Source: Betaproteobacteria bacterium
GTDB lineage: Bacteria; Pseudomonadota; Gammaproteobacteria; Burkholderiales; Usitatibacteraceae
Assembly (NCBI GenBank): GCA_016709665.1
Contig: JADJMI010000001.1
Coordinates: 620,001 to 684,000, forward strand
DNA length: 64,000 nt
Reading direction: 5' to 3'
Below the pieces are notes generated by a model, which saw only the letters and a program-made list of their open reading frames with translations, did no database searches and was not told the origin of the DNA. Shown here piece by piece: positions 34,684 to 44,966 of the stretch; within the stretch, counting starts at the first letter, position 1; each line of letters starts with the position of its first letter. The position numbers were made by a program, and so were the translations under genes.

Positions 34684-35406
34684 TCAGCCCTCCCCCGCAA
34701 TCACCTGCGCGAAGTGCAAGACCTTCGTCTCGTGATCCCCCTCCCGCCGAAGCCGCCCCTCGATGTTGAGCAGGCACCCCAGATCGCCGCCGACGATCGC
34801 CTTCGCCCCCGTTGCCCGGGCGGAAGCGCACTTGTTCTCGCACATCCGCGTCGAGATCTCCCCCAGCTTGATGGAGAACGTCCCGCCGAAGCCGCAGCAC
34901 TTCTCCGCCTCCGCCATCTCCGCCACGCTCGCCCCCGCCATCGACAGCAGGAAGCGCGGCTGCATCTTGATGCCCAGTTCCCGCAGACCGGAGCAGCTGT
35001 CGTGGTAGGTGACGGTGCCCTCGAAGCGCCCCGGCACCGACTGCACCTGGAGCACGTTCACGAGGAAGTCCGACAGCTCGTACCACTTCGCCGCGAGCTT
35101 CTCGAACTCGGCGCGGTCCGGATCGTCCTTGAAGAGGTCCTGGGCATAGGAGGCCTTCACCTGCCCGGAGCAGGAGCCCGAGGGCGCCACGACGTAGTCG
35201 CAGTCCTTGAACTCCGCGAGGACCTTTCGGGCCAGGGTGCGCGTGATCTCGCGGGCGCCCGAGTTGTAGCCGGGCTGGCCGCAGCAGGTCTGGGTGGCGG
35301 GCACGACGACCTCGCATCCGGCCGATTCGAGCAACTTGAGGGCCGCGAATCCGATGCCGGGCCGGGCGACGTCCACGAGGCAGGTGACGAACAGGCCGAC
35401 TTTCAT
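34684..35406 (-). CDS. lutA: Lactate utilization protein A (LutA, CCG-domain oxidoreductase)
   Basis: 240 aa. Two CCG-type cysteine motifs: TCCGQPGYNSG (around residues 40-50) with upstream CLVD, and KCCGFGGTFS with SCSG and CENKC, as in the heterodisulfide-reductase/GlcF-like LutA. First gene of the minus-strand lutABC set. A GGGGCG/CGCCCC dyad flanks TGATAAACT just before the ATG. Confidence 0.95.
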   Translation of the reverse strand: MKVGLFVTCLVDVARPGIGFAALKLLESAGCEVVVPATQTCCGQPGYNSGAREITRTLARKVLAEFKDCDYVVAPSGSCSGQVKASYAQDLFKDDPDRAEFEKLAAKWYELSDFLVNVLQVQSVPGRFEGTVTYHDSCSGLRELGIKMQPRFLLSMAGASVAEMAEAEKCCGFGGTFSIKLGEISTRMCENKCASARATGAKAIVGGDLGCLLNIEGRLRREGDHETKVLHFAQVIAGEG

Positions 35407-35513
35407 GGGGCGAGTTTATCAGCGCCCCGGTTGACCCACCCCAAAAGGAACCTGTCCGGGAGCAGGTGAGGTCTGGCATCCTTGCCCATGTTTCCCGAAT
35501 TCGAGAAAACGCC

Positions 35514-37841
35514 ATGACGACCGCCCTCCCGAGGCGCCTCGCCCGCGCCCTGTTCGCCCTTCTACTCGCCGTGGCCGGCTCCGCGGCCGCGCAGACTTTC
35601 GGCGGGCTCATGTCCGGCGCGTGGTGGGACGCTTCCCGCGCGGGCGAGGGGCAGTTCATCGCCTTCGAGACGGTCGGTACCCGGAACGTGGTCTACCTCG
35701 CCTATTTCACTTACACGGCGAACGGGGCCGCGACCTGGCACGTCGGGAACGCGGACTACACGCCGGGCGCGGGCAGCATCCAGATCCCGGTCGTGACCGG
35801 CGCCGGCGCGCGTTTCGGCGCGGCCTTTCGCGCCGCCGATGCCCGGTTCGACTCCTCGGGCACCGTCACCCTCGAGTACGTGGCCTGCGACCGCCTGCGC
35901 CTGCGCCATTCGGGCATCCCCGGCACGACACTCGAGCTCACCCGGCTCATCGGTCCGCTGCAGGGCGCGCCCTGCACCGCGCCGGCGCCGACGGCCGCCG
36001 CGACGGCCTTCGGCGGTCTCAGCTCGGGATCGTGGTGGAACGCGGCGCGCGCGGGCGAGGGCCAGTTCATCACCTTCGAGACGGTGGGTGCGCGAAACGT
36101 CGTCTATCTCGCCTACTTCACCTACACGGCGAACGGCGCCGCCACCTGGCTCGTCGGCAACGCCGATTTCGCGAGCGGCGCGAGGACCGTGTCGATCCCC
36201 CTCATCACGGGTTCCGGGGCCCGCTTCGGCACCGCGTTCCGGCCAGGCGACGCGACCTTCGCCTCGAGCGGGAGCGCGACGCTCGACTTCACCTCGTGCT
36301 CGGCCATCCGCCTCACCTACGCGGGATCGGAGAGCTTCGGCCTCGACCTGACGCGCCTCGTGGGCCCGCTGACGGGAGCGCCCTGCACCGATGCCGTCAC
36401 CCCGCCCTCGGCGACCGACACGCAGCTGCGGTTCCTCCTCACGCAGAACGGCATCACGGGCAACGCGCGCGCCGGCCGCACCCTGCCCTCCATCGACGAC
36501 CCGCTGCCGCAGCTCGGCAAGCTCCTCTTCTTCTCGAAGGCGCTCTCGGCCCCGCGCGACACGGCCTGCGCCACCTGCCACCACCCGACCCTCGGCGGCG
36601 GTGACAAGCTCGCGGTGTCGATCGGCACGGGCGCGACCAATCCGGACCTCCTCGGCCCCGGCCGGCGGCTCGCGAACGGCCCCCTGCTCGTGGGACGCAA
36701 CGCCAACACCATCTTCAACGTCTCGCTCTACGACAGCGGACACTTCTGGGATTCGCGCGTGGAGAGCCTGTCGAAGCTCGCGCGCCGCAACGGCGCCGGC
36801 GGCGGCATCCGCACGCCCGATTCGGCGTTCGGCGTCGCGGACCCGAAGGCCGGCGCGACTTTGCCGGCGGCGCAGGCGCGCTTCCCGGTGACGGGGGCCG
36901 CCGAGATGCTCGGCGCGGGCTTCGCCGGCATCACTGGCAACGAGCCGATCCGCAACCACCTCGCGGCGCGGCTGGGCGACTACGGAAGCGGCCTGGGCGC
37001 GCTGCCCGCGAGCCAGTGGCTCGCGAAGTTCCGCACCGCCTTCAACAGCCCGACGGGCACGGCGCAGCAGCTCATCACCTTCGACAACATCGCGCAGGCC
37101 ATCGCGGAATACCAGCGCTCGGCCACTTTCGTGAACTCGCCCTTCGCGCGCTACGCGCAGGGCGACAACGCCGCACTCACGGAACAGCAGAAGCAAGGCG
37201 CCCTCTTCTTCTTCCGGCGGACCGTCGACGGCGGCGCGCAGTGCGTCCAGTGCCATCGCGGCGAGAACCTGTCGGGGGAGACGCACCATGCGCTCGGCTT
37301 CCCGCAGGTGGGCCCGGGCGTGGGCGACGGCACGGGCGGCACCGACGACTTCGGCCGTGGCCGCGAGACGCGGGCGATGAACGAGCGCTACCAGTTCCGG
37401 ACGGCGGCCCTGCTCAACGTGGAAGTGACCGGCCCCTGGGGGCACTCCGGGGCCTACGCCACGCTGGAGCAGGCGATCGATCACTACTTCGTGCCGGACA
37501 CGGCGCTCGGCACCTTCCTCGCGACGCGCGCCTGGTGCCAGGTGCCCCCCTTCGAGACGATCGATTGCGGCGCCACGGTGGGGGACGTGACCCGCAACTC
37601 GCAGGCGGCGCTCGCGAAGATGCGGATGGAGCAGATGATGTCCCCGGGCGTCGCGATGCCCGTGGTCGACCTGAACCGCGTGCCGCCCTCGGCGACTGCG
37701 GACATCAAGGCTTTCCTGCTTTCGCTCACCGACCCGTGCGTGAAGGACCGGGCCTGCCTCGCGAAGTGGATTCCCGCCGCGTCCGAGGCGCCGGACGGCC
37801 TGCAGCTCAACGCCGTCGACGCGAACGGCAACCCGCTCTAG
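35514..37841 (+). CDS. Secreted di-heme cytochrome c peroxidase (MauG/CCP family) with two N-terminal beta repeats
   Basis: 775 aa from ATG 35514 (an in-frame GTG at 35466 would add 16 residues). Signal peptide residues 1-27 (MTTALPRRLARALFALLLAV...AAA). Two homologous ~125-residue repeats follow (28-154 and 166-291), each with SG-x-WW-x-x-x-RAGEGQF, RNVVYLAYFTYTANGAATW and a terminal GAPC. From ~305 it is a bacterial CCP/MauG domain with heme motifs CATCHH (352) and CVQCHR (577) and a proposed Met/His-containing C-terminal segment. Such peroxidases reduce H2O2 or oxidise a partner protein in the periplasm. The beta repeats fused to it are unusual; they may bind ligand or the cell surface. 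Confidence 0.9.
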   Translation: MTTALPRRLARALFALLLAVAGSAAAQTFGGLMSGAWWDASRAGEGQFIAFETVGTRNVVYLAYFTYTANGAATWHVGNADYTPGAGSIQIPVVTGAGARFGAAFRAADARFDSSGTVTLEYVACDRLRLRHSGIPGTTLELTRLIGPLQGAPCTAPAPTAAATAFGGLSSGSWWNAARAGEGQFITFETVGARNVVYLAYFTYTANGAATWLVGNADFASGARTVSIPLITGSGARFGTAFRPGDATFASSGSATLDFTSCSAIRLTYAGSESFGLDLTRLVGPLTGAPCTDAVTPPSATDTQLRFLLTQNGITGNARAGRTLPSIDDPLPQLGKLLFFSKALSAPRDTACATCHHPTLGGGDKLAVSIGTGATNPDLLGPGRRLANGPLLVGRNANTIFNVSLYDSGHFWDSRVESLSKLARRNGAGGGIRTPDSAFGVADPKAGATLPAAQARFPVTGAAEMLGAGFAGITGNEPIRNHLAARLGDYGSGLGALPASQWLAKFRTAFNSPTGTAQQLITFDNIAQAIAEYQRSATFVNSPFARYAQGDNAALTEQQKQGALFFFRRTVDGGAQCVQCHRGENLSGETHHALGFPQVGPGVGDGTGGTDDFGRGRETRAMNERYQFRTAALLNVEVTGPWGHSGAYATLEQAIDHYFVPDTALGTFLATRAWCQVPPFETIDCGATVGDVTRNSQAALAKMRMEQMMSPGVAMPVVDLNRVPPSATADIKAFLLSLTDPCVKDRACLAKWIPAASEAPDGLQLNAVDANGNPL

Positions 37842-39925
37842 AAGCTCGCCAAAGCGGTGACGCCGACGAGGAAGTTGCGCTCGGGCGCGGGCTCGAAGAA
37901 GCGGCCGCGCGCCTCCGCGACGATCACCGAACCGGCGTAGCGCCGGTCGGTCACGTTGTCCACGCGGGCGAAGGCCTTGAGCACGAGCCCGGCCACGCGA
38001 CTCTCGATGCCGACGCGCAGGTTCACGGCCGTGTAGGACGCCGCCGAATCGACGTTGGCCTCGTTCACGAAGACGCGGCCGGCGTGATGCACTTCCGCGC
38101 CGGCGTGGAAACCGCTCACGGGATGGCGCCACACGACTTCGCCGTGGAGGACGACCGGGGGCACGCCGGGCAGGCGGTTGCCCGCGGGCACCGTCACCGC
38201 GGGCGTGCCGGTGGTGAAGGCTTCGGTGAAGCGCGCGTCGAGCCACGTCCCCGCGACCACCGCCTCGAATCCCGCGCCGAGCCGCGATTCGGCCGACAGC
38301 TCGAGACCGTCGCGGCGCGTGCGCGAGGCGTTCTTGAAATCGGTGCGCCCGCCCGAGCTGCCGTTCGTCACGATCTCGTCGCGCGTGTCGATGCGGAAGA
38401 GCGCCGCCGTGACGCGCGCGCCCTCGGCCGGGCGCCCCTTCACCCCCACTTCGCCGTGCCGGCTCCTCGCCGGCTTCAGGGCGAAGTTGAGGCCCGTGGC
38501 GCCGCCGGGCCGGTAGGCGAGCTCGGCGAAGGTGGGCGTCTCGAATCCCTCGCCGGCATTGGCGTAGACGTTCCAGCGCGGGTTCGCCTGGAAGACGAGG
38601 CCGGCGACGGGCGTGGTGCGCGAATACGACTGGCTGCCGCTGTCGTCGGGGTTGGGGCCGCCGACGTAGTAGTCCCGGCTTTCGAACCCGACACGGCTTC
38701 GCCTCGCGCCCAGGCTTGCGCGCCATGCCGGCGCGAACTTCCATTCGCCCTGCGCGAAGAAGTCGGTGTTGGCGACGCGGTCGTCCTCGTCGCGGCGCAA
38801 CGCTCCTTGGCTCCCGAAGTCGTTCACGAATCCGCGGCGGCGCTCGTCGAGGCGGTCGCGATCGAAGCCTGCGGTGAGGCTGGCCTCGCCACCCGCGAGC
38901 GCGAACGCATGTGTCCAGCGCAGCCCCACGCCGCCGTACGACCGGTCGAGGTCCACTACGCCCCCGGAGCCCAGGGGCGTGTCGCCGGACTGCGCGAGGA
39001 ACTGCACCACGCGCCGCGTGCCGCCGTAGAGGCGCACCTGGACGGAATCGGCCGGCGTCACGGGCAGCTCGTGCACGGCGCCCAGCTGCGACTGGCGGAT
39101 GCTCTTGCGCGTGTCGAAGAGGATCGCGGACGGATCCACCTGCCGCGGGTCCGCCTCGAATTGCGCGCGATTCAGGCCCAGCGGATCCTGCGTGTCCGGC
39201 TGGCCCAGCGCGTTGGCGACGAGGGTGAGCTTGCCGCCCGCGAGCGGCATCGCGACCTTCACGTTCGCGGTGTCGCGGACGGCTCGGCTGTGGTCGCGGT
39301 AGCCGTCGGTCTCGAAGCGCGAGACGTCGCCGATCAGGTTGACCTGCCCCGCCTGGGTGCCGGCGAGCAGGCCCGCCTTGCGCGTGCCGTAGCTGCCCGA
39401 AGCGAGGAAGAGACCCAGCGTCGGGTCGGGCGGGCCGTCCCTCGTGAAGACCTGCACGACGCCGCCCGAAGCGTTGCCGTAGAGGCTCGAGAACGGGCCG
39501 CGCAGCACCTCGATGCGCTCGGCGGAGGCGAGCGCGAAGGTGGCGGCCTGCCCCTGCCCGTCCGGCATGGTCGCGGGAATGCCGTCCGCGATGAGGCGAA
39601 CGCCGCGCACGCCGAAAGTGCTTCGCGCGCCGAAGCCGCGCGAGGACACCTGCAGGTCCTGCGCGTAGTTCTGCCGGTTCTGGACGACGATGCCGGGCAC
39701 GCGGCCGAGCGATTCCGACAGGTTCACCTGCAGCTTGCCTTCCGAGATCGCGCGCGCGTCGACGACGTCGATGGCCGCGGGCACGTCGAACCCGGGCTGC
39801 GGGATGCGCGTGGCCGTGACCGTGAGGCCCTCGACGGGCGTCGCCCGGTCGTCAGGCGCCTGCGCAAGCGCGGGTGGCGCGGCGCCCGCGAGAGCGAGGA
39901 AGGCGAGTGCCGGGACGGGGCGCAT
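37838..39925 (-). CDS. TonB-dependent outer membrane receptor, downstream of ureG
   Basis: 695 aa. Signal peptide MRPVPALAFLALAGAAPPALA, then a plug domain (DVVDARAISEGKLQVNLSESLGRVPGIVV; ERIEVLRGPFSSLYGNASGGVVQVF) and a 22-strand-type barrel with a final aromatic-ending strand (NFLVGVTALASF). Its ATG is immediately adjacent to the ureG stop (no gap), so it belongs to the urease operon. Ferric-siderophore-type receptors are the closest look, but operon context suggests a nickel or cobalt chelate, as for the nickel receptor FrpB4 of Helicobacter; ligand is inference. The 3' end overlaps the convergent peroxidase gene by 4 bp. Confidence 0.92.
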   Translation of the reverse strand: MRPVPALAFLALAGAAPPALAQAPDDRATPVEGLTVTATRIPQPGFDVPAAIDVVDARAISEGKLQVNLSESLGRVPGIVVQNRQNYAQDLQVSSRGFGARSTFGVRGVRLIADGIPATMPDGQGQAATFALASAERIEVLRGPFSSLYGNASGGVVQVFTRDGPPDPTLGLFLASGSYGTRKAGLLAGTQAGQVNLIGDVSRFETDGYRDHSRAVRDTANVKVAMPLAGGKLTLVANALGQPDTQDPLGLNRAQFEADPRQVDPSAILFDTRKSIRQSQLGAVHELPVTPADSVQVRLYGGTRRVVQFLAQSGDTPLGSGGVVDLDRSYGGVGLRWTHAFALAGGEASLTAGFDRDRLDERRRGFVNDFGSQGALRRDEDDRVANTDFFAQGEWKFAPAWRASLGARRSRVGFESRDYYVGGPNPDDSGSQSYSRTTPVAGLVFQANPRWNVYANAGEGFETPTFAELAYRPGGATGLNFALKPARSRHGEVGVKGRPAEGARVTAALFRIDTRDEIVTNGSSGGRTDFKNASRTRRDGLELSAESRLGAGFEAVVAGTWLDARFTEAFTTGTPAVTVPAGNRLPGVPPVVLHGEVVWRHPVSGFHAGAEVHHAGRVFVNEANVDSAASYTAVNLRVGIESRVAGLVLKAFARVDNVTDRRYAGSVIVAEARGRFFEPAPERNFLVGVTALASF

Positions 39926-40567
<642 letters not shown>

Positions 40568-40576
40568 GGGTGTGTC

Positions 40577-41254
40577 CTAGGAACGGAAGAGGCGCGAGTA
40601 CTGCGTCTCGTGCCGGGAGGAAAGAAGGGCGAGGCCGGGCGCGAAGTTGGCGAGGTCCTCGTCGTGAAGCGCGAGCGCGGCCTGCACCGCGGCCGGCAGG
40701 CGATCGCCCAACGCGAGGAGGACGCGCTGGCCGTCCGTCTGCCCCAGCGGCACGGCCTTGAGCGCCGCCATCACCTGGTTCTCGATCCACGCCCAGAGAT
40801 AGGCCGTGACGGCGTCTTCCGGCGCGATCGCCCAGGCATTCGCGACGGCGGCGAACGCCGCGGGAAACGAGACTTCGTCGAGCGGTTCGAGCGCGCCGGC
40901 GCCGCCGAAGTCCAGTTCCTTCGCGAGCCGCCGGAGCGAGTAGCCCATCTGCACGGTCTCGGCCCTCAGTTCCGCGCTCTCGCGGCTGGCGAGGAATTCG
41001 TCGTTCCAGCGGGAGGCCGCGGCGGGATCGTCAGCGGCGAAAGCCGCCATCAGCCGCGCCAGGAGCGGCGCCTCCAGCGAGGCGACCGACAGCGAAAGCA
41101 CCTCGCCGATCCAGCGCTCGGCACCGGCGGCGTCCTTCACGAGCCCGGCCTCGACCGCTGCCTCCAGCCCCTGCGAATAGCTGTACGCGCCCACCGGCAG
41201 CGCCGGGCTCGCGAGCTGCAGCAGGCGCACGAGGGCGCCGAGGTCGCGCTTCAT
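40577..41254 (-). CDS. ureF: Urease accessory protein UreF
   Basis: 225 aa, ATG at 41254. LVRLLQLASPALPVGAYSYSQGLEAAVE is the UreF N-terminal signature; ETVQMGYSLRRLAKEL and HETQYSRLFRS at the C-terminus are also typical. All-helical protein that bridges UreD and UreG in apo-urease activation. Overlaps ureE (ATGA). Confidence 0.97.
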   Translation of the reverse strand: MKRDLGALVRLLQLASPALPVGAYSYSQGLEAAVEAGLVKDAAGAERWIGEVLSLSVASLEAPLLARLMAAFAADDPAAASRWNDEFLASRESAELRAETVQMGYSLRRLAKELDFGGAGALEPLDEVSFPAAFAAVANAWAIAPEDAVTAYLWAWIENQVMAALKAVPLGQTDGQRVLLALGDRLPAAVQAALALHDEDLANFAPGLALLSSRHETQYSRLFRS

Positions 41255-41772
41255 GTCGGCTTCGCGAGGGCGCCGCTCGCGTCGAATTCGTGGATGCGCC
41301 CGCCGTGGCCCGACTCGTTGTCGTGGCGGTGGTGCGCGCCATACGCACCGGCTTCCGGCTCGAACGGCGCCTCCACCGGCGAGACCGTCGCACCCAGGCC
41401 CTGCAGCATCACCTCGAGCACGTGGTCCTTCGCGAGGCGGATCCACCCCTCGCCCACCTGCACCGGCACGTGCCGGTTGCCGAGGTGATAGGCGGCGCGG
41501 GCGAGCGCCTCGGGCGAAGCGCACACGACGTGCAGCAGCGGCTCCGGCGAGGCGACGACCTCGACCACGCGGCTGTCGCTGGTGACGACGAAATCGCCGC
41601 CGCGAAGCACCGTGCCGCGCGGCAGGACGAGCGCGACCTCCTCGCCGGTGTCGAGCTTCGCGAGCTGGCGGCTCTTCTGCCGCGCGTCGAAAGGCAGCAC
41701 GAGACGGCCGGCCACCTTCGTGCCATAGCTGTCGTGGGGCCGCACGGGAAAGCGCGAACGGATCTCGACCAT
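41251..41772 (-). CDS. ureE: Urease accessory nickel metallochaperone UreE
   Basis: 173 aa. N-terminal peptide-binding domain (FDARQKSRQLAKLDTGEEVALVLPRGTVLRGGD), metal-binding His in LGNRHVPVQ (His101), and a short His-rich tail (HHRHD near 147-151 plus His156 and His161). Delivers nickel to the UreDFG complex. Order ureD-A-B-C-E-F-G is the common betaproteobacterial one. Confidence 0.97.
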   Translation of the reverse strand: MVEIRSRFPVRPHDSYGTKVAGRLVLPFDARQKSRQLAKLDTGEEVALVLPRGTVLRGGDFVVTSDSRVVEVVASPEPLLHVVCASPEALARAAYHLGNRHVPVQVGEGWIRLAKDHVLEVMLQGLGATVSPVEAPFEPEAGAYGAHHRHDNESGHGGRIHEFDASGALAKPT

Positions 41773-41774
41773 GG

Positions 41775-43478
41775 TCAGAAGAGGAAATAGCGCTGCGACA
41801 TCGGCAGCACCTTCGCCGGTTCGCACACGAGCAGCTCGCCGTCCGCGCGCACCTGGTAGGTTTCCGGGTCCACGTCGATCGTGGGCATCCAGTCGTTGTG
41901 CACCATCTGCTTCTTGCCGATGCCGCGCGTGGCCTTCACCGCCTCGAGCGGCTTCGCGAGGCCCAGGCCCGCGATCGCCGGGTTCGCGAGCGCGGCCTGC
42001 GAGACGAACGTGACACTGGTGCGCAGGCCGCCGGCGAAGCTGCCGAACATCGGCCGGTAGTGCACGGGCTGCGGCGTCGGGATCGAGGCGTTGGGGTCGC
42101 CCATGGCCGCCGCGGCGATCATGCCGCCCTTGAGGATGAGCGAAGGCTTCACGCCGAAGAACGCCGGCTTCCACAGCACGAGGTCCGCGATCTTGCCCGC
42201 CTCGATGGAGCCCACGGCGTGCGAGATGCCGTGCGCGATGGCCGGGTTGATCGTGTACTTGGCGACGTAGCGCTTCACGCGCGCGTTGTCGTGCGTCTTC
42301 GGGTCGCCCTTGGCTGCGCCGCGCTGGACTTTCATCTTGTGCGCCGTCTGCCAGGTGCGGATGATCACCTCGCCCACGCGGCCCATGGCCTGCGAGTCCG
42401 AGGACATCATCGAGAACGCGCCCAGGTCGTGCAGGATGTCCTCGGCGGCGATCGTCTCCTTGCGGATGCGCGACTCGGCGAAGGCGACGTCCTCGGCGAT
42501 GGCCGGATCGAGGTGGTGGCACACCATGAGCATGTCGAGGTGCTCGGCGATGGTGTTCACCGTGTACGGGCGCGTCGGGTTGGTGGAGGACGGCAGCACG
42601 TTGGGCAGGCCCGCCACCTTGATGATGTCCGGCGCGTGGCCGCCGCCCGCGCCCTCGGTGTGGAAGGTGTGGATGGTGCGGCCCTTGAACGCGGCCACCG
42701 TGGCCTCGACGAAGCCCGACTCGTTGAGCGTGTCCGTGTGGATCGCCACCTGCACGTCCATCTCGTCGGCCACCGAAAGGCAGTTGTCGATCGCCGCCGG
42801 CGTCGTGCCCCAGTCCTCGTGGAGCTTCAGGCCGATGGCGCCCGCCTCCACCTGCTCGCGCAGCGGACCGGGCAGCGAGGCGTTGCCCTTGCCGAAGAAG
42901 CCGAGGTTCATCGGGAAGGCGTCCGCCGCGGCCAGCATCGAATGCAGGTGCCACGGCCCCGGCGTGCACGTCGTGGCGAACGTGCCCGTCGCCGGCCCCG
43001 TGCCGCCGCCCAGCATCGTGGTGACGCCGGACATCAGCGCCTCCTCGATCTGCTGCGGGCAGATGAAGTGGATGTGCGTGTCGATGCCGCCCGCGGTGAC
43101 GATCATGCCCTCGCCCGCGATGGCCTCGGTGCCGGCGCCGATGGGGATGGTGATGCCCGGCTGCACGTCCGGATTGCCGGCCTTGCCGATCCGCCAGATG
43201 CGCCCGCCCTTCAGGCCGATGTCGGCCTTCACGATGCCCCAGTGGTCGACGATGAGCGCGTTGGTGATGACGGTGTCGGCGACGTCCTTCGACAGCCGCT
43301 GGCCCTGCCCCATGCCGTCGCGGATGACCTTGCCGCCGCCGAACTTCACTTCCTCGCCGTAGGTCGTGAAGTCCTTCTCCACCTGGATCCACAGCTCGGT
43401 GTCCGCGAGCCGCACGCGATCGCCCGTCGTGGGGCCGAACATCTCCGCATAGGCCTGCCGGCCGATCTTCACGCTCAT
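41775..43478 (-). CDS. ureC: Urease alpha subunit UreC
   Basis: 567 aa catalytic subunit. Nickel ligands in GGIDTHIHFICPQQ (His135, His137), carbamylated Lys in GLKLHEDWG (Lys218), HTFHTEGAGGGHAPD, the flap Cys/His segment MVCHHLDPAI and the catalytic region ending AVGSIEAGKIADLVLWKP. Full length and intact. Overlaps ureB. Confidence 0.98.
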   Translation of the reverse strand: MSVKIGRQAYAEMFGPTTGDRVRLADTELWIQVEKDFTTYGEEVKFGGGKVIRDGMGQGQRLSKDVADTVITNALIVDHWGIVKADIGLKGGRIWRIGKAGNPDVQPGITIPIGAGTEAIAGEGMIVTAGGIDTHIHFICPQQIEEALMSGVTTMLGGGTGPATGTFATTCTPGPWHLHSMLAAADAFPMNLGFFGKGNASLPGPLREQVEAGAIGLKLHEDWGTTPAAIDNCLSVADEMDVQVAIHTDTLNESGFVEATVAAFKGRTIHTFHTEGAGGGHAPDIIKVAGLPNVLPSSTNPTRPYTVNTIAEHLDMLMVCHHLDPAIAEDVAFAESRIRKETIAAEDILHDLGAFSMMSSDSQAMGRVGEVIIRTWQTAHKMKVQRGAAKGDPKTHDNARVKRYVAKYTINPAIAHGISHAVGSIEAGKIADLVLWKPAFFGVKPSLILKGGMIAAAAMGDPNASIPTPQPVHYRPMFGSFAGGLRTSVTFVSQAALANPAIAGLGLAKPLEAVKATRGIGKKQMVHNDWMPTIDVDPETYQVRADGELLVCEPAKVLPMSQRYFLF

Positions 43479-43795
43479 TTCGCCTTCCCTCCCAGCGGAC
43501 CCATCACCTTGCCCTGGAAGCCGTACACCTTCCGGTCGCCGGCGAAGGCGACGAGCTGCACGGTGCGCGACTGCCCCGGCTCGAAGCGCACGGCGGTGCC
43601 CGCCGCGATGTCCAGGCGAAAGCCCCTCGCCTTCGCGCGGTCGAAGGCGAGCGCGTCGTTGGTCTCGAAGAAGTGGTAGTGCGAGCCCACCTGGATGGGC
43701 CGGTCGCCCGTGTTGGTGACCTTCACCGTGACCGTCTCGCGGCCCGCGTTGAGCTCGATGTCGCCGGAGGCGACCTTCATTTCGCCGGGAATCAT
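43475..43795 (-). CDS. ureB: Urease beta subunit UreB
   Basis: 106 aa. Starts MIPGEMKVASGDIELNAGRE, with the conserved NTGDRPIQVGSHYHFFETNDAL and the FEPGQSRTVQLV strand. Separate gamma, beta and alpha genes are the usual bacterial arrangement. Confidence 0.98.
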   Translation of the reverse strand: MIPGEMKVASGDIELNAGRETVTVKVTNTGDRPIQVGSHYHFFETNDALAFDRAKARGFRLDIAAGTAVRFEPGQSRTVQLVAFAGDRKVYGFQGKVMGPLGGKAK

Positions 43796-43802
43796 GTCGG
43801 CC

Positions 43803-44105
43803 TCACACGATGGGGTGGTGGACGGTGACGAGCTTCGTGCCGTCCGGGAACGTCGCCTCGACCTGGATCTCCGGGATCATCTCGGGAATGCCTTCCATGA
43901 CCTCGTCGCGCTTGAGGAGCGTCGCGCCCCAGCCCATCAGTTCCGAGACGCTGCGCCCCTCGCGCGCGCCCTCGAGGATGCCGGCCGTGATGAACGCCAC
44001 GGCCTCGGGATAGTTCAGCTTGAGGCCCTTGGCCTTGCGCCGCTCCGCGAGCAGCGCGGCGGTGAAGATGAGCAGCTTGTCCTTCTCTCGCGGGGTGAGT
44101 TCCAT
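43803..44105 (-). CDS. ureA: Urease gamma subunit UreA
   Basis: 100 aa. MELTPREKDKLLIFTAALLAERRKAKGLKLNYPEAVAFI is diagnostic, followed by GWGATLLKRDEVMEGIPEMIPEIQVEATFPDGTKLVTVHHPI. Full length, 7 bp before ureB. Confidence 0.98.
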   Translation of the reverse strand: MELTPREKDKLLIFTAALLAERRKAKGLKLNYPEAVAFITAGILEGAREGRSVSELMGWGATLLKRDEVMEGIPEMIPEIQVEATFPDGTKLVTVHHPIV

Positions 44106-44115
44106 GTCGAATGCC

Positions 44116-44959
44116 TCAGGTTCGCCAGATGCGCGGCGTCACGGCTTCCCGCCCGGCCACCGCGGGCCGCAGCAGGCGCCAGAGCGCCGCGAAGTAATCC
44201 CTCGCCGCCTCGCTTTCGTCACCGCGATAGCGCGCGACGAAGAGGCCGGGCAGGCGCGTCACCGCGCCCTCGCCTTCCGGAAGGCCGCGCCTCGCGGCAG
44301 TGGCCCAGGAGTTCGTCCGATACGGCGCCGCCCGTGGCCACGAGCGTGCCGAACACCGTGTGCCCCGCGAGGCCGGCCGCGGCATCCATCGCGCCGCTGC
44401 CCCGCCCCAGGCGTCCGCGCTCGACCCACAGGGCGCGACCGCCGCGCTCGATGCGCGTCGCGATGCGCGCGGTGCCCTTCGCGTAGCGCTCGCCGGAGCC
44501 GGTGCGCCCGAGGCACAGGATGTCCCAGGCCACGAGTCGGGCCGTCGGCGCCAGGCGCGCGTGCCACCGGATGTCGGCGACCGAGCCGTCGTAGAGGATC
44601 GTCTCCTGCGGCAGCCACTCGACCACGGCCTCGTCGCCGGCGTCGATCGTCACGTGCTGGCTCGCGGCCGGGCCCGCGGTGCGATACCACTTGCCCGCGC
44701 CCGGCGTGGTGAGGAGCGCGTGGGCCCCGGCAGCCGCGCTCACGTCGAGGCGAAGCGCATCGCCCCCCGCGATGCCTGCCGGCGGGTGGACGACGATGGC
44801 GTGGCAGACGGCGTCGCCCTCCGGGTGCAGGGCCTTCTGGACGACGAGCGGCCCGTCGTGCACGCGGTGCGCGAGCACCGTGCGTTCGCCGCGGCGCTCG
44901 AAGCCGAGCTCGAGCCGCGCCTGCCAGCCGGCCTCCGGAACGAAGTCGTCGCGTCGCAT
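44116..44959 (-). CDS. ureD: Urease accessory protein UreD (single-base frameshift)
   Basis: About 281 aa once corrected. N-terminal WQARLELGFERRGERTVLAHRVHDGPLVVQKALHPEG, AIVVHPPAGIAGGD, GAHALLTTPGAGKWYR are the UreD hallmarks. The frame is lost near 44285-44296 (after HCREA) and the true ending (RRGLPEGEG ... PAVAGREAVTPRIWRT) runs in another frame to 44116. Length 3n+1 indicates one extra base in the GGCGC-rich segment. Required for urease nickel loading, so a true loss would be surprising with the rest of the operon intact. Confidence 0.88.
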
Positions 44960-44966
44960 GGCGCCA

